Positions 55,389 through 64,000 of a DNA stretch of 64,000 nt are shown in pieces (within the stretch, counting starts at the first letter, position 1; every line of letters starts with the position of its first letter). This DNA comes from Leminorella grimontii ATCC 33999 = DSM 5078 (GTDB lineage: Bacteria > Pseudomonadota > Gammaproteobacteria > Enterobacterales > Enterobacteriaceae): positions 62,001-126,000 of the forward strand of contig NZ_AUUA01000002.1 in assembly GCF_000439085.1 (NCBI RefSeq), read 5' to 3'. The position numbers and the translations under genes are program-made. A model generated the notes under the pieces. That model made no database searches. It had not been told where the DNA came from and worked only from the letters and a program-made list of their open reading frames with translations.

Positions 55389-56897
55389 TTAAATCCGAGC
55401 AATATTAGATGAATGTTCCGATGCCTCCTGACTCTCCGATATGTCCGATAAATCGTCAGCGCGGGCCGGCGTGAATATCTCCGAGCCTATCGGCCGTTTA
55501 ACCTCTACACCCAAAGCGCGGAAGCTCTCTATCTGCCCCAGCACGTTTCCTCTCCCCTGAGACAGGCGATTCACCGCCTGACGGTAGCTGCCCTGAGCTT
55601 TGTCCAGGCTGGCGCCTAATGCGGTCATATCGTCGACGAACAGCCGCATTTTGTCATACAGCTTCGCCGCCCGCTCGGCAATCAGCTGGGCGTTTTGGCT
55701 CTGGTGCTCATAGCGCCAAAGGTTGCTGATTGTTCTCAGAGCCACCAGCAGCGTCGTCGGGCTGACCAGCATGATATTATTTTGCAACGCCTCGCCAATC
55801 AACTCCGGCTGTCGGTCTATCGCCAGCAAAAATGCGGGCTCAACGGGAATAAACATTAGCACATAATCCAGAGAACGCAGCCCCGGTAGCTGATGATAGT
55901 CCTTTCGCCCAAGCTGACGGATATGGGAACGAATCGACGCGATGTGCTCGTGCAGCGCCTGCGTTCGCTCTTGCTCATCGTCGCTGTTAAAGTAGCGTTC
56001 ATAGCTGACCAGCGACATTTTCGCATCGATAACTACGTCTTTATCCTGCGGCAAATGGACGATGACGTCCGGCTGCTGCCGGTTCCCGCCTTCACTTTGC
56101 ATACTGACCTGAGTTTGGTACTCATAGCCTTCTCTAAGCCCTGAAGCCTCAAGCACGCGCCCCAGAACCACTTCGCCCCAGTTGCCCTGCGTTTTATTAT
56201 CGCCTTTCAACGCATTGGTCAGGTTCAGCGCTTCTTTCGCCATCTGTGCGTTAAGCTGCTGGAGATTGCGGATCTCATGGGTCAGCGTATGACGTTCGCG
56301 CGCTTCCTGCCCGTAATTTTCCTGCACCTGACGGCGAAAACCGTCCAGCTGTTCGCTTAAAGGCAGTAAGAGCCTGTCTAAACTTTGCCTATTCTGTTCG
56401 TCTACCTTCCTGCCGCTTTGCTCAAAAATGCGGTTGGCCAGATTTTCAAACTGCACCGTTAGCCGCTGCTCGCTGTTAATCAACAGGCGCTGCTTTTCCT
56501 CAGCGGCGAATCGGGTCTCTTCAAGGCGGGTCGACATCTCCCGCAGTTCAACCTCAAGCGCGCTGTTGATGCCCTGTAGCCCGCGCAGCTCCTGATTAAG
56601 GCGTTCACATTCCTCATGCCACAGCGCCTGCTGCTGCGCCTTTTCCTGCGCGGCGGCCAGGCGCGCATACACCTCGCGCAGCTCTTCTTGCCCCGCCTGC
56701 AGCGCTTTTTGCGCCGACTCTTTTTCCCGCTTCAGCCCGTCCCTTTCGCTTTGAGCCTGTTCAAGCTGAGCCGCCTGTAGCTCTAGCTGCCCCTCCAGCC
56801 GCAGGCGCGCCCGCTGGTTAATCAGCATCGACACCAGGCCGGCGGCGATAAACCCCGCCAGCGCTGCGCCAATCACGATTGTTAAGCTGCTGTCCAC
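55389..56897 (-). CDS. rmuC: DNA recombination protein RmuC
   Basis: A 502-residue protein (E. coli 475) from GTG 56897, preceded by GGAGG 4 bases upstream; the longer ORF start at 56987 has no support. There is an N-terminal membrane helix (about 4-25), a long coiled coil (about 30-210) and a nuclease-like C-terminal domain with KGDNKTQGNWGEVVL, QPDVIVHLPQDKDVVIDAKMSL and DYVLMFIPVEPAF. RmuC limits inversion at short inverted repeats. It is 120 bp upstream of ubiE. Confidence 0.94.
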   Translation of the reverse strand: MDSSLTIVIGAALAGFIAAGLVSMLINQRARLRLEGQLELQAAQLEQAQSERDGLKREKESAQKALQAGQEELREVYARLAAAQEKAQQQALWHEECERLNQELRGLQGINSALEVELREMSTRLEETRFAAEEKQRLLINSEQRLTVQFENLANRIFEQSGRKVDEQNRQSLDRLLLPLSEQLDGFRRQVQENYGQEARERHTLTHEIRNLQQLNAQMAKEALNLTNALKGDNKTQGNWGEVVLGRVLEASGLREGYEYQTQVSMQSEGGNRQQPDVIVHLPQDKDVVIDAKMSLVSYERYFNSDDEQERTQALHEHIASIRSHIRQLGRKDYHQLPGLRSLDYVLMFIPVEPAFLLAIDRQPELIGEALQNNIMLVSPTTLLVALRTISNLWRYEHQSQNAQLIAERAAKLYDKMRLFVDDMTALGASLDKAQGSYRQAVNRLSQGRGNVLGQIESFRALGVEVKRPIGSEIFTPARADDLSDISESQEASEHSSNIARI

Positions 56898-57017
56898 CGA
56901 GCCTCCGGTTGATAATTTCACTGACTGTTTAAAGTAGGGATTAAAAGTAAGGAAATACTGTATGAATGTCCAGAATGATTTAAGCAACTCCGGAAGGTAA
57001 CCCGCAGAGTGGGTACG

Positions 57018-57551
57018 TCAAAAGCGCAGATAGTGCATCGCCCACTGTAGGCCAAAGGCGCCCGGCGCCAGCATGGCGAATCCCCACAGCATGGCGGACA
57101 GCAGGTTGACGACCTGAAACGACCTTAGCGGCATATTACAGACCCCGGCAGCCAACGGCACCGTTGCCCTCAGCGGGCCGAAGAATCGTCCGACAAACAC
57201 GCCCAGCGCGCCCCAACGTTCGAAAATACGCTGGCCGCGAAGCAGCAGATTAGGATCGCGAGAAAGTGGCCAAATGTGGGCAACGCTGTCCTTATAGCGC
57301 CAGCCGAACCAGTAAGAGACCCAGTCGCCAAAGAACGCACCGGCACTGGCTGCCAGCCACAGAGGCCAGAAGCCAATGCCGCTTTCGCCAATAATGGCAC
57401 CGATGCCGATCAAAATGACGGTCGCCGGGACAAGCAAGGAGAGAAACGCGATGGATTCACCGAACGCCAGCGCAAAGACGATGGGCGGCCCCCAAGTCTG
57501 GTGGTCGCGCACAAAGTTCATGGTTACCTGAATAACGTGGTCAAGCGTCAC
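57018..57551 (-). CDS. DedA family membrane protein
   Basis: A 177-residue protein with about five hydrophobic segments. The DedA signatures are FGESIAFLSLLVPATVIL, GAFFGDWVSYWFG and VFVGRFFGPLRATVPLAAG with the essential arginines. DedA proteins are undecaprenyl-phosphate or phosphatidylethanolamine flippase candidates needed for membrane homeostasis. This short form is closest to the YohD-like group. It is 120 bp upstream of rmuC on the same strand and the next gene after btsS. Confidence 0.87.
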   Translation of the reverse strand: MTLDHVIQVTMNFVRDHQTWGPPIVFALAFGESIAFLSLLVPATVILIGIGAIIGESGIGFWPLWLAASAGAFFGDWVSYWFGWRYKDSVAHIWPLSRDPNLLLRGQRIFERWGALGVFVGRFFGPLRATVPLAAGVCNMPLRSFQVVNLLSAMLWGFAMLAPGAFGLQWAMHYLRF

Positions 57552-57657
57552 GCAAAAAGCTCCGGCTGAATTCTGCTCACATTTAGCCGGAAAGGCCTTT
57601 GAAAAATCAACCCTCTTTTCGCTTTTATACGTAAGGCGCTCAAAACGCCCCTCGCCT

Positions 57658-59403
57658 TTACCCTGCCCGTGCGCATGTGCCTGCGAGGCTGTCTATTACC
57701 TCATCCTCGCCTAATGCGGGAAGCCGTATTACCACTCGCGTAAACCGTTCGGGTTCACTTTCAACGGTAATGCCGTAGTCATAGCCGTAGCGGGCCTTAA
57801 TGCGCCTATCGACCAGATTCATGCCCAGCCCATCACCGTTTAAACGCGGCTGATACAGGCCTGCGTTGTCTTCCACCACCAGCACCAGCGCAGGGCGCCC
57901 CTGCGAACCGTCGCAGTACCCTCTGATGTTGATATGCCCTTCCGTCAGCATTTGCGACGTGCCGTGCTTAATGGCGTTTTCAACGATCGGCTGTAGCGAA
58001 AAGGCGGGTAATAAAAGAGGCTCAAGCTCGGTCGGGATATCAATATCCACCGTCAGGCGATCGGCAAAGCGCGCCTTTTCAATTTCCAAATAAGCGTTGA
58101 TATGCTCCAGCTCGTCGCCCAGACTTACCTCGTCGTTGCTGCGCTTGAGGTTTTTACGAAAGAAGGTGGATAGCGAAAGTACCAGGCCGCGAGCCCGATC
58201 CGGATCCTTACGGATAACGGCTGACAGAGTATTAAGCGCGTTGAACAGAAAGTGCGGGTTCACCTGTGCGTGCAGCAGCTTTATTTCTGACTGAGAAAGC
58301 AGCTGCTTTTGGTTGTCCAGCGTTCCGGCCAGGATCTGCGCCGACAGCAGGTGGGCGATGCCTTCTCCCAGAGTGCGGTTAATAGAAGAGAAGAGCTTAC
58401 TTTTCGGCTCATAAAGTTTAATCGTGCCGATAACCGTTTTCTCTGCGCCCCGCAGCGGAATGACTAACGTAGAGCCAAGCTTACAGTTTGGCGTGATTGA
58501 GCAGGCGTAGGGGACCTCGTTGCCGTCGGCGTACACCACCTGATTGTCCTCTATCGCTTTATGGGTGTAGTGAGACGTAATAGGCGTGCCCGGCAGGTGG
58601 TGGTCAGCGCCGATGCCGATAAAGGCCAGCAGCTTCTCCCTGTCGGTAATGGCGACGGCGCCGACTTCCAGCTCTTCATACAGTATTTGGGCCACCCGCA
58701 TGCTGTTTTGCCGATCGAACCCGGCGCGCAGCACCCCCTCAGAACGGGCGGCGATTTGCAGCGCCTTCGCGGAAAAGGCCGTCGTATACTTTTCAAATAT
58801 CGCTCGCCTGTCGAGTAAAATCCGCATAAACATCGCGGCGCCGATAGTATTGGTAATCATCATCGGCAGAGCGATATCGTTGACCAGATGAACCGCCTGA
58901 GAAAACGGCCTGGCGACCAGCAGAATAATCAACATCTGTAGTCCTTCCGCAAACAGCGTGATAGCGGCGACGATAAGCGGCTGAAACAGCAGATCCATGC
59001 GGTTATGGCGAATCAGGTAGCGGTGAAGCAGGCCGCCGACCAGCCCTTCGACGATGGTGGAGAGCATGCAGGCGGTCGCCGTCATGCCGCCCATGGAGTA
59101 GCGGTGCAATCCCCCCGTCAGGCCGACGAAAAAGCCGACGGAAGGGCCGCCGAGAACGCCGCCCAGCACCGCGCCCATTGCGCGCGTATTAGCGATGGAA
59201 TCGTCGATCTGTAGGCCAAAGTAAGTCCCCATGATGCAGAACATGGAAAAGGTGAAGTAGCAAAGCAGCTTGTGCGGCAGCCTGATAGTGACCTGCATCA
59301 GAGGGATAAACAGCGGCGTTTTACTCAACAGGTAGGCAATCACCAGATACACGCACATCTGCTGCAGCAAAGAAAAAATGAGATCTATCTGACTGATATC
59401 CAT
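57658..59403 (-). CDS. btsS: Pyruvate-sensing LytS-type histidine kinase BtsS
   Basis: A 581-residue protein (E. coli BtsS/YehU 561). The N-terminal 5TM-LytS region starts LLQQMCVYLVIAYLLSKTPL and includes GGLHRYSMGGMTATACMLST. A GAF-like domain follows (VAITDREKLLAFIGIGADHH). The kinase part has the phospho-site HAQVNPHFLFNALNTLSAV and ATP-binding PIVENAIKHG and GLGMNLVDRR. BtsS senses extracellular pyruvate and in E. coli signals to BtsR to induce btsT. Here no LytTR regulator gene follows; the next leftward gene is dedA-like. It has a short extra C-terminal tail. Confidence 0.93.
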   Translation of the reverse strand: MDISQIDLIFSLLQQMCVYLVIAYLLSKTPLFIPLMQVTIRLPHKLLCYFTFSMFCIMGTYFGLQIDDSIANTRAMGAVLGGVLGGPSVGFFVGLTGGLHRYSMGGMTATACMLSTIVEGLVGGLLHRYLIRHNRMDLLFQPLIVAAITLFAEGLQMLIILLVARPFSQAVHLVNDIALPMMITNTIGAAMFMRILLDRRAIFEKYTTAFSAKALQIAARSEGVLRAGFDRQNSMRVAQILYEELEVGAVAITDREKLLAFIGIGADHHLPGTPITSHYTHKAIEDNQVVYADGNEVPYACSITPNCKLGSTLVIPLRGAEKTVIGTIKLYEPKSKLFSSINRTLGEGIAHLLSAQILAGTLDNQKQLLSQSEIKLLHAQVNPHFLFNALNTLSAVIRKDPDRARGLVLSLSTFFRKNLKRSNDEVSLGDELEHINAYLEIEKARFADRLTVDIDIPTELEPLLLPAFSLQPIVENAIKHGTSQMLTEGHINIRGYCDGSQGRPALVLVVEDNAGLYQPRLNGDGLGMNLVDRRIKARYGYDYGITVESEPERFTRVVIRLPALGEDEVIDSLAGTCARAG

Positions 59404-59504
59404 AAGAGGTCATCTCTGGGCCGGGGACGGGAGGGAAGCAGCGCTATTGTAGCACTGCGTCATTAGAGGCAAAAGGTGGCTATATTAGGCTGATTTATAT
59501 AAAT

Positions 59505-59607
59505 AAAAAAAAAGCCAGCGCGTGGGCTGGCTAAAAATAAACACTGGAAGCAATGTGAGCAATGTCGTGCTTTCCCGGGGTGAGCATGTTGACCGCCCCT
59601 TGAAAAC
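59505..59607 (-). ncRNA. ryhB: Iron-stress small RNA RyhB
   Basis: Read leftward, the RNA contains the RyhB core AAGCACGACATTGCTCACAT followed by TGCTTCCAGT (59574-59543), nearly identical to E. coli RyhB. A Rho-independent terminator AGCCAGC / GCTGGCT (59532-59513) with eight T follows. A -10 like TATTAT (59619-59614) and a Fur box place the 5' end near 59607, giving about 103 nt (E. coli 90). With Hfq it represses mRNAs of iron-using proteins when iron is scarce. The 5' third, with a GGGG...CCCC stem, differs from E. coli. No protein gene overlaps it. Confidence 0.93.
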
Positions 59608-59610
59608 ATG

Positions 59611-59628
59611 GAAATAATAATCATTATC
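59611..59628 (-). promoter_or_regulatory. Fur box over the ryhB promoter
   Basis: Leftward GATAATGATTATTATTTC covers the -10 region, the same relation of Fur site and promoter as in E. coli ryhB. Fur-Fe2+ would switch RyhB off in iron sufficiency. Confidence 0.82.
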
Positions 59629-59818
59629 AATATCGCCTGTAAAGCTCTTTTTTCTACAAAAACGAAGAAATTATGATTATTTTTATTTTCATATAAAAAT
59701 CAATTAAATAAAAACAAAAAAGCGCAAAGATTAACCATGAAACTTGCGTGGAAATAAAACGCCGCCATAGTAAAAGAAACAGTCTCACTTTTTAGAGCCT
59801 ATTGCGGAGGAAAACCCA

Positions 59819-60085
59819 ATGGCAAGCGGATGGGCCGCCGACGGCGCCGTACAGGACCAAATTGACAGCACGATATCCGACGCCGTGGCTAAAGCACGGG
59901 CGCAGCTTCACGACGGTGAAAGCGCCATTTACTGTTTATCGTGCGGGGAAGAAATTCCTCAGGCGCGCCGGGATGCTCTTCCCGGCGTACGGTACTGCAT
60001 CGCCTGCCAGCAGGAGCAGGACATCAAGAATCAGCACAGCGCCGGCTACAACCGACGCGGCAGTAAAGACAGCCAGTTAAGGTAA
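59819..60085 (+). CDS. ybiI: DksA/TraR-type zinc finger protein YbiI
   Basis: An 88-residue protein, as in E. coli. The N-terminal MASGWAADGAVQDQIDSTI is followed by a C4 zinc finger, CLSCGEEIPQARR to CIACQQEQD, and the conserved end GYNRRGSKDSQLR. GGAGG lies 8 bases before the ATG. It is a short relative of DksA lacking the long coiled coil; a role at RNA polymerase is possible but unproven. It is convergent with yhiN (14 bp) and away from its E. coli neighbourhood. Confidence 0.93.
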   Translation: MASGWAADGAVQDQIDSTISDAVAKARAQLHDGESAIYCLSCGEEIPQARRDALPGVRYCIACQQEQDIKNQHSAGYNRRGSKDSQLR

Positions 60086-60099
60086 CGGCCGGCTGGCTT

Positions 60100-61305
60100 T
60101 CAGAAATGTCCTCGCTGCGCCAGCGCCTGCGCGCAGGCCCATGCCGAGCTCCACGCCCACTGGAAGTTGTACCCGCCCAGCCAGCCGGTCACGTCCATCA
60201 CTTCTCCGATGAAATAGAGACCGGGTACGTTAATCGCCTCCATCGTTTTGGACGACAGCGCCTTGGTATCGACTCCGCCCAGCGTCACTTCCGCCGTGCG
60301 GTAGCCTTCGGTGCCGTTTGGCTGAATGCGCCAGTCGGTCAACGCTTCGACAAGCGCCTGCTGCCTCGCGTTGGAAAGCTGGTTAAGCGCCATGTCGGGA
60401 ACAACATCCTGTGCCTGTAGGCACTCTACCAGCCGCTTGGGCAGGCAGCGGGCCAGCGTATTTTTCACGCTCTGGTTGGGGTGCTCTTCACGCGATCGCT
60501 GAAAGAAATCCTCGACGTCAAGATCCGGCAGCAGGTTAATCGATACCGCTTCACCCGCCTGCCAGTAGCTGGAAATCTGCAGAATAGCCGGGCCGGACAG
60601 CCCCCTATGGGTAAACAGCAGGCTCTCCTTAAAGCTTGTGCCATCTTGCGCAGTCACCTGTACCGGTACAGAAACGCCCGCCAGCGCCTCCAACTGGGCC
60701 AATAGCGGCTTGTGCAGCGTAAAGGGCACCAGCCCCGCGCGCGTTGGCAAAACGGGGAGGCCGAACTTTTCCGCCAGACGATAGCCGAAAGGCGATGCGC
60801 CAAGCCCCGGCATCGACAGCCCACCGGTTGCGACCACCACCGCACCGGCTTCAATCTCGCCGCTGGCCAGGCGCAGCAGAAAGCCGTTCTCGGTCCGTTC
60901 TACGTCCAGAATTTCGCTGCGCATGCGAAAGGCAACGCCGCCTTTTTCGCATTCGCTTTGCAGCATATCGACAATCTCCTGCGCCGACGTGTCGCAAAAC
61001 AACTGCCCCAGCGCTTTTTCGTGCCAGGCGATGCCGTAGCGGTTCACCAAATCAAGAAAGTCCCACTGGGTATAGCGCGCCAGCGCCGACTTGCAAAAAT
61101 GCGGATTGTGCGACAGATAGGCAGTGTGATCGGCATACATATTCGTGAAGTTGCAGCGGCCGCCGCCGGACATCAGGATCTTACGGCCCGGCTTTTTGCC
61201 GTTGTCCACGACGGTCACCTTCAGGCCGGACTGGCCCGCCTGCGCGGCGCAAAAAAGCCCCGCGGCTCCGGCGCCAATAATGACTACATCCACTCGCTCT
61301 GCCAC
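60100..61305 (-). CDS. yhiN: Flavoprotein YhiN (BaiN/HI0933 family)
   Basis: A 401-residue protein (E. coli 400) from GTG 61305, preceded by GGGAG 6 bases upstream; the ORF to 61386 adds an unsupported 27 residues. The FAD fold VVIIGAGAAGLFCAAQAG is followed by the hallmark KPGRKILMSGGGRCNFTN. The C-terminal part has TEGYRTAEVTLGGVDT and FIGEVMDVTGWLGGYNFQWA. The family includes bile-acid reductase BaiN; the enteric substrate is unknown. It is divergent from pitA, as in E. coli. Confidence 0.94.
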   Translation of the reverse strand: MAERVDVVIIGAGAAGLFCAAQAGQSGLKVTVVDNGKKPGRKILMSGGGRCNFTNMYADHTAYLSHNPHFCKSALARYTQWDFLDLVNRYGIAWHEKALGQLFCDTSAQEIVDMLQSECEKGGVAFRMRSEILDVERTENGFLLRLASGEIEAGAVVVATGGLSMPGLGASPFGYRLAEKFGLPVLPTRAGLVPFTLHKPLLAQLEALAGVSVPVQVTAQDGTSFKESLLFTHRGLSGPAILQISSYWQAGEAVSINLLPDLDVEDFFQRSREEHPNQSVKNTLARCLPKRLVECLQAQDVVPDMALNQLSNARQQALVEALTDWRIQPNGTEGYRTAEVTLGGVDTKALSSKTMEAINVPGLYFIGEVMDVTGWLGGYNFQWAWSSAWACAQALAQRGHF

Positions 61306-61579
61306 CTTCAACTCCCGTTTTTTTACCCGTACCCCAACGCTATCGCGTTTTGTCGCCGAATTGTAGCGATCCACCATGGTTGGCACCAGTCATGAAATAG
61401 TTTCTCAACATAACTAATTTATTTTTTGTTGCTCATTAATAGCAAAGATAACAATACGTTATCTTTGTAAAAGCCTGTAAATCCGCTAGCAGAAAAGAAA
61501 AAAAAGTGAATTTTCCCTTTTCCACCAACGCAATTCTGCTGATAATGCGCCCGTCCTCCCACTACTGACAGTTAGATTT

Positions 61580-63076
61580 ATGCTAAACATTTTTGCAGGT
61601 CTAGAATTCCACACTGCCCTTATGCTGGGTCTCGCGTTACTTTTCGTTCTGTTTTATGAAGCCATCAACGGCTTTCACGATACAGCCAACGCGGTAGCGA
61701 CCGTTATTTACACCCGTGCGATGCGCGAGCAGCTTGCCGTCGTTATGGCCGGGATATTCAACTTCCTCGGCGTCGTATTGGGCGGACTGAGCGTAGCCTA
61801 CGCCATCGTCCACCTTCTGCCGACCGATCTTTTGCTCAACATTAACTCGACTCATGGCTTGGCCATGATGTTCTCAATCCTTCTGGCGGCGATCATTTGG
61901 AACTTAGGCACCTGGTACTTCGGTATTCCTGCCTCCAGTTCCCATACCCTGATCGGCTCCATTATCGGCATCGGCATCACCAACGCGATCGTCACCAGCA
62001 CGTCTATCGTCGACGCGCTGAACATCCCCAAGATGCTGCAAATCTTCGCCTCTTTGATTTTGTCTCCGCTGGTGGGCCTGATTATCGCGGGCGCCATGAT
62101 CTTCCTGCTGCGTCGCTTTTGGAGCGGCAACAAGAAGCGTCAGCGCATTCACTTGACCCCGGCGCAGCGTGAGAAAAAAGACGGCAAGCGTAAACCGCCG
62201 TTCTGGACTCGTATCATGCTGATCGTGTCCGCTATCGGCGTAAGCTTTTCGCACGGCGCTAACGACGGCCAAAAGGGTATCGGACTGCTAATGCTGGTGC
62301 TGATTGGCGTAGCGCCGGCCGGCTTCGTGGTAGATATGAGCGCCAGCGGCTATGACCTCGCCCGCACGCGCGACGCGCTGACTCACTTAGAGCAGTACTA
62401 TGAGAAGCACCGTGAAGCTATCCCACACATCGTAGGCCAAGATAACGCCGCAGCGACCGCGCTGCCCGCCATTCCGTCAACGACGGAATACCACTGCGAC
62501 AGCAGCCGCTCGCTTATCGCCATCGGCCACTCCAAGCAAATGCTGGAAGGCATTACCGGCTACGATCAGCTTCCCGCCGAGCAGCGCAGCCAGCTGCGCC
62601 GTTCACTGCTGTGCGTAGCCGACACGGCGGCCAAGGTCACCAAGCTGCCGGAAACCAGCGCACAGGATAAGCGTTACATCAAAGATCTGCGTACAGACCT
62701 GCTGATTACCGTTGAGTACGCGCCTATCTGGATCATCGTCTCCGTCGCTCTGGCGCTTGCGCTGGGCACCATGGTGGGCTGGCGCCGTGTCGCGGTAACC
62801 ATCGGTGAAAAAATCGGTAAGAAAGGCATGACCTATGCACAGGGCGTATCGGCTCAGGTCACGGCGGCGGTGTCTATTGGCGTTGCCAGCTACACCGGCA
62901 TGCCGGTTTCCACCACGCAGGTGCTTTCTTCCGCAGTCGCTGGCACCATGCTGGTTGACGGCGGCGGCGTTCAGGGCAAAACCGTGAAGAATATCTTCAT
63001 GGCCTGGGTACTGACGCTACCGGCCACCATCGGCCTGTCTTCCCTCCTGTACTGGATTGCGCTTCAGATTATCTAA
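61580..63076 (+). CDS. pitA: Low-affinity inorganic phosphate transporter PitA
   Basis: A 498-residue protein (E. coli 499) with about ten helices. Two inverted PiT signatures are [15 protein letters not shown] (about 32-46) and [16 protein letters not shown] (about 222-237). The central hydrophilic loop is at about 250-370. It imports metal-phosphate complexes (MgHPO4, Zn) with protons. The 193 bp upstream, shared with divergent yhiN, is AT-rich. A terminator follows. Confidence 0.98.
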   Translation: MLNIFAGLEFHTALMLGLALLFVLFYEAINGFHDTANAVATVIYTRAMREQLAVVMAGIFNFLGVVLGGLSVAYAIVHLLPTDLLLNINSTHGLAMMFSILLAAIIWNLGTWYFGIPASSSHTLIGSIIGIGITNAIVTSTSIVDALNIPKMLQIFASLILSPLVGLIIAGAMIFLLRRFWSGNKKRQRIHLTPAQREKKDGKRKPPFWTRIMLIVSAIGVSFSHGANDGQKGIGLLMLVLIGVAPAGFVVDMSASGYDLARTRDALTHLEQYYEKHREAIPHIVGQDNAAATALPAIPSTTEYHCDSSRSLIAIGHSKQMLEGITGYDQLPAEQRSQLRRSLLCVADTAAKVTKLPETSAQDKRYIKDLRTDLLITVEYAPIWIIVSVALALALGTMVGWRRVAVTIGEKIGKKGMTYAQGVSAQVTAAVSIGVASYTGMPVSTTQVLSSAVAGTMLVDGGGVQGKTVKNIFMAWVLTLPATIGLSSLLYWIALQII

Positions 63077-63100
63077 TCGTCTGCGCTAATCCTCGCTATC

Positions 63101-63129
63101 AAAGGCTCGCTTCGGCGGGCCTTTGTTTT
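63101..63129 (+). terminator. Terminator of pitA
   Basis: The stem AAAGGCTCGC / GCGGGCCTTT (one T-G pair) with loop TTCG, then GTTTT, 25 bp past pitA. The 63130-63352 interval up to uspA shows no gene; uspB, found here in E. coli, is missing. Confidence 0.82.
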
Positions 63130-63352
63130 CGACTTGAATCGTGAAGTGTCACAATAATTAAACAATCGGCCACATAGCGGTAGCCAACAAACGCCCGTTA
63201 TTTTATATTCATGGCGACGATGGGATTGTGCAATACCGTGATTGTTCAGTAAAAAGGCATTCACCCTGTGATCGACCTACCACTTTCATCGCACGTACTG
63301 ATGCTATTATTTATTTAAAGAAGTTAGCGGATCCTACAGAAGGAGTTCTCTT

Positions 63353-63784
63353 ATGGCATATAAACATATTCTGATTGCAGTTGACCTCTCCCCGGAAAGC
63401 AACGTTCTGGTAGAGAAAGCGGTATCAATGGCCCGTCCCTACGATGCAAAGGTTTCTCTGATCCACGTGGATGTCAATTACTCCGATCTGTACACCGGGC
63501 TGATTGATGTGAACATGGGCGATATGCAAAAGCGTGTGTCTGAAGAAACTCACGACGCGCTGACCGAGCTTGCGAAGAACGCGGGCTACCCTATCACCGA
63601 AACGCTGAGCGGAAGCGGAGATCTTGGCCAAGTGCTGGTTGACGCGATTAAGAAGTATGATGTCGATCTGGTGCTATGCGGCCACCATCAGGACTTCTGG
63701 AGCAAGCTAATGTCTTCAGCGCGCCAGCTGATTAATACCGTGCATATCGATATGCTGATCGTTCCGCTAAGGGACGAAGAATAA
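63353..63784 (+). CDS. uspA: Universal stress protein A
   Basis: A 143-residue protein (E. coli 144). It begins [16 protein letters not shown] and contains [20 protein letters not shown] and the [14 protein letters not shown] strand. It ends in [20 protein letters not shown] and [10 protein letters not shown]. UspA is a cytosolic dimer induced by starvation, heat and oxidants. It belongs to the subclass that lacks the ATP-binding G-2x-G-9x-G(S/T) loop and does not bind ATP in E. coli. AAGGAG precedes the ATG. Confidence 0.98.
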   Translation: MAYKHILIAVDLSPESNVLVEKAVSMARPYDAKVSLIHVDVNYSDLYTGLIDVNMGDMQKRVSEETHDALTELAKNAGYPITETLSGSGDLGQVLVDAIKKYDVDLVLCGHHQDFWSKLMSSARQLINTVHIDMLIVPLRDEE

Positions 63785-63812
63785 TAATTAGACTTGAGTC
63801 GTTATAATAAAG

Positions 63813-63834
63813 CGCCCGCACCGCGGGCGTTTTT
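63813..63834 (+). terminator. Terminator of uspA
   Basis: CGCCCGC / GCGGGCG with loop ACC followed by five T, 29 bp past uspA. The last 166 bp of the window are AT-rich and show no gene. Confidence 0.9.
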
Positions 63835-64000
63835 CATACATAAAAACAATTTTTGCCTTATTGTTTTCTTATAAAAAATTCGACCGTTTCGGCTAAGTTA
63901 ATATATAAATAAACGACGTAATCGGCAGAGATATATACTACTACTTTCGTCAGTCATCGCTCTATATCTCTGTTAAATTAATTATAACCTCAATTTAACA

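Noticed and set aside
63073-63264. 63-codon minus-strand ORF in the pitA-uspA gap as uspB
   Set aside because: Its sequence lacks the hydrophobic segments of UspB and is about half the length.

Overview
This is a 64 kb chromosomal window from a gammaproteobacterium of the order Enterobacterales. Nearly every gene has a close E. coli/Yersinia counterpart of similar length. The local orders ompR-envZ, tex-feoABC-bioH-gntX-nfuA, ftsYEX-rpoH, rsmD-yhhL-yhhN-tusA-yhhQ-dcrB, ubiEJB-tatABC and pitA-uspA are typical of the order, and canonical ERIC repeats and a RyhB small RNA are present. The hemB/rfaH/tatD neighbourhood and the magnesium-type HemB point away from the E. coli lineage, towards Yersinia/Serratia/Budvicia-like groups. 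The genus cannot be fixed by eye. No rRNA, tRNA, CRISPR array, transposase or prophage was seen.

Layout. 0-2.1 kb: envZ (partial), ompR and greB, all leftward. 2.2-10.4 kb: an ERIC element, tex, the Fur-controlled feoABC iron(II) uptake operon, bioH, gntX and nfuA. 10.4-16.3 kb (accessory): a palindrome-rich non-coding block, a leftward dcuC-type transporter / M20 amidohydrolase / L-asparaginase II operon, a divergent EamA exporter and a MarR regulator. 16.5-22.1 kb: glpD, ycfJ, glpR, glpG, glpE, rpoH. 22.3-30.5 kb: ftsX-ftsE-ftsY, rsmD, yhhL, a DUF1820 gene, yhhN, tusA, a pirin, yhhQ with a probable preQ1 riboswitch, dcrB. 30.6-41.6 kb: glpABC divergent from glpT-glpQ, then yigL, pldB, a degenerate GlpQ-like protein and rhtB. 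41.8-49.3 kb: asd, a tyrosine phosphatase, fre, ubiD, pepE, rfaH, hemB, with two ERIC elements. 49.4-57.6 kb: tatD, tatCBA, ubiB-ubiJ-ubiE, rmuC, a DedA protein. 57.7-64 kb: btsS without btsR, ryhB, ybiI, yhiN, pitA, uspA.

How the genes work together. The strongest functional theme is glycerol-3-phosphate metabolism. Aerobic GlpD, anaerobic GlpABC, the G3P/phosphate antiporter GlpT, periplasmic GlpQ, the repressor GlpR, GlpE/GlpG and lysophospholipase PldB all lie within about 23 kb, whereas in E. coli they are spread over several loci. Visible GlpR-, CRP- and FNR-like sites sit in the glpA-glpT and glpD upstream regions. A second theme is iron: feoABC has a Fur box, and a RyhB homologue with its own Fur box lies at 59.5 kb. 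A third is membrane biogenesis and respiration (ubi, tat, hemB, ubiD, fre).

The least ordinary sequence is non-coding. Three ERIC elements have lengths 127, 202 and 275 bp and carry zero, one and two copies of a 72-79 bp multi-hairpin cassette. The same type of cassette also occurs outside any ERIC between nfuA and ansB. Between copies the stems change in compensatory fashion.
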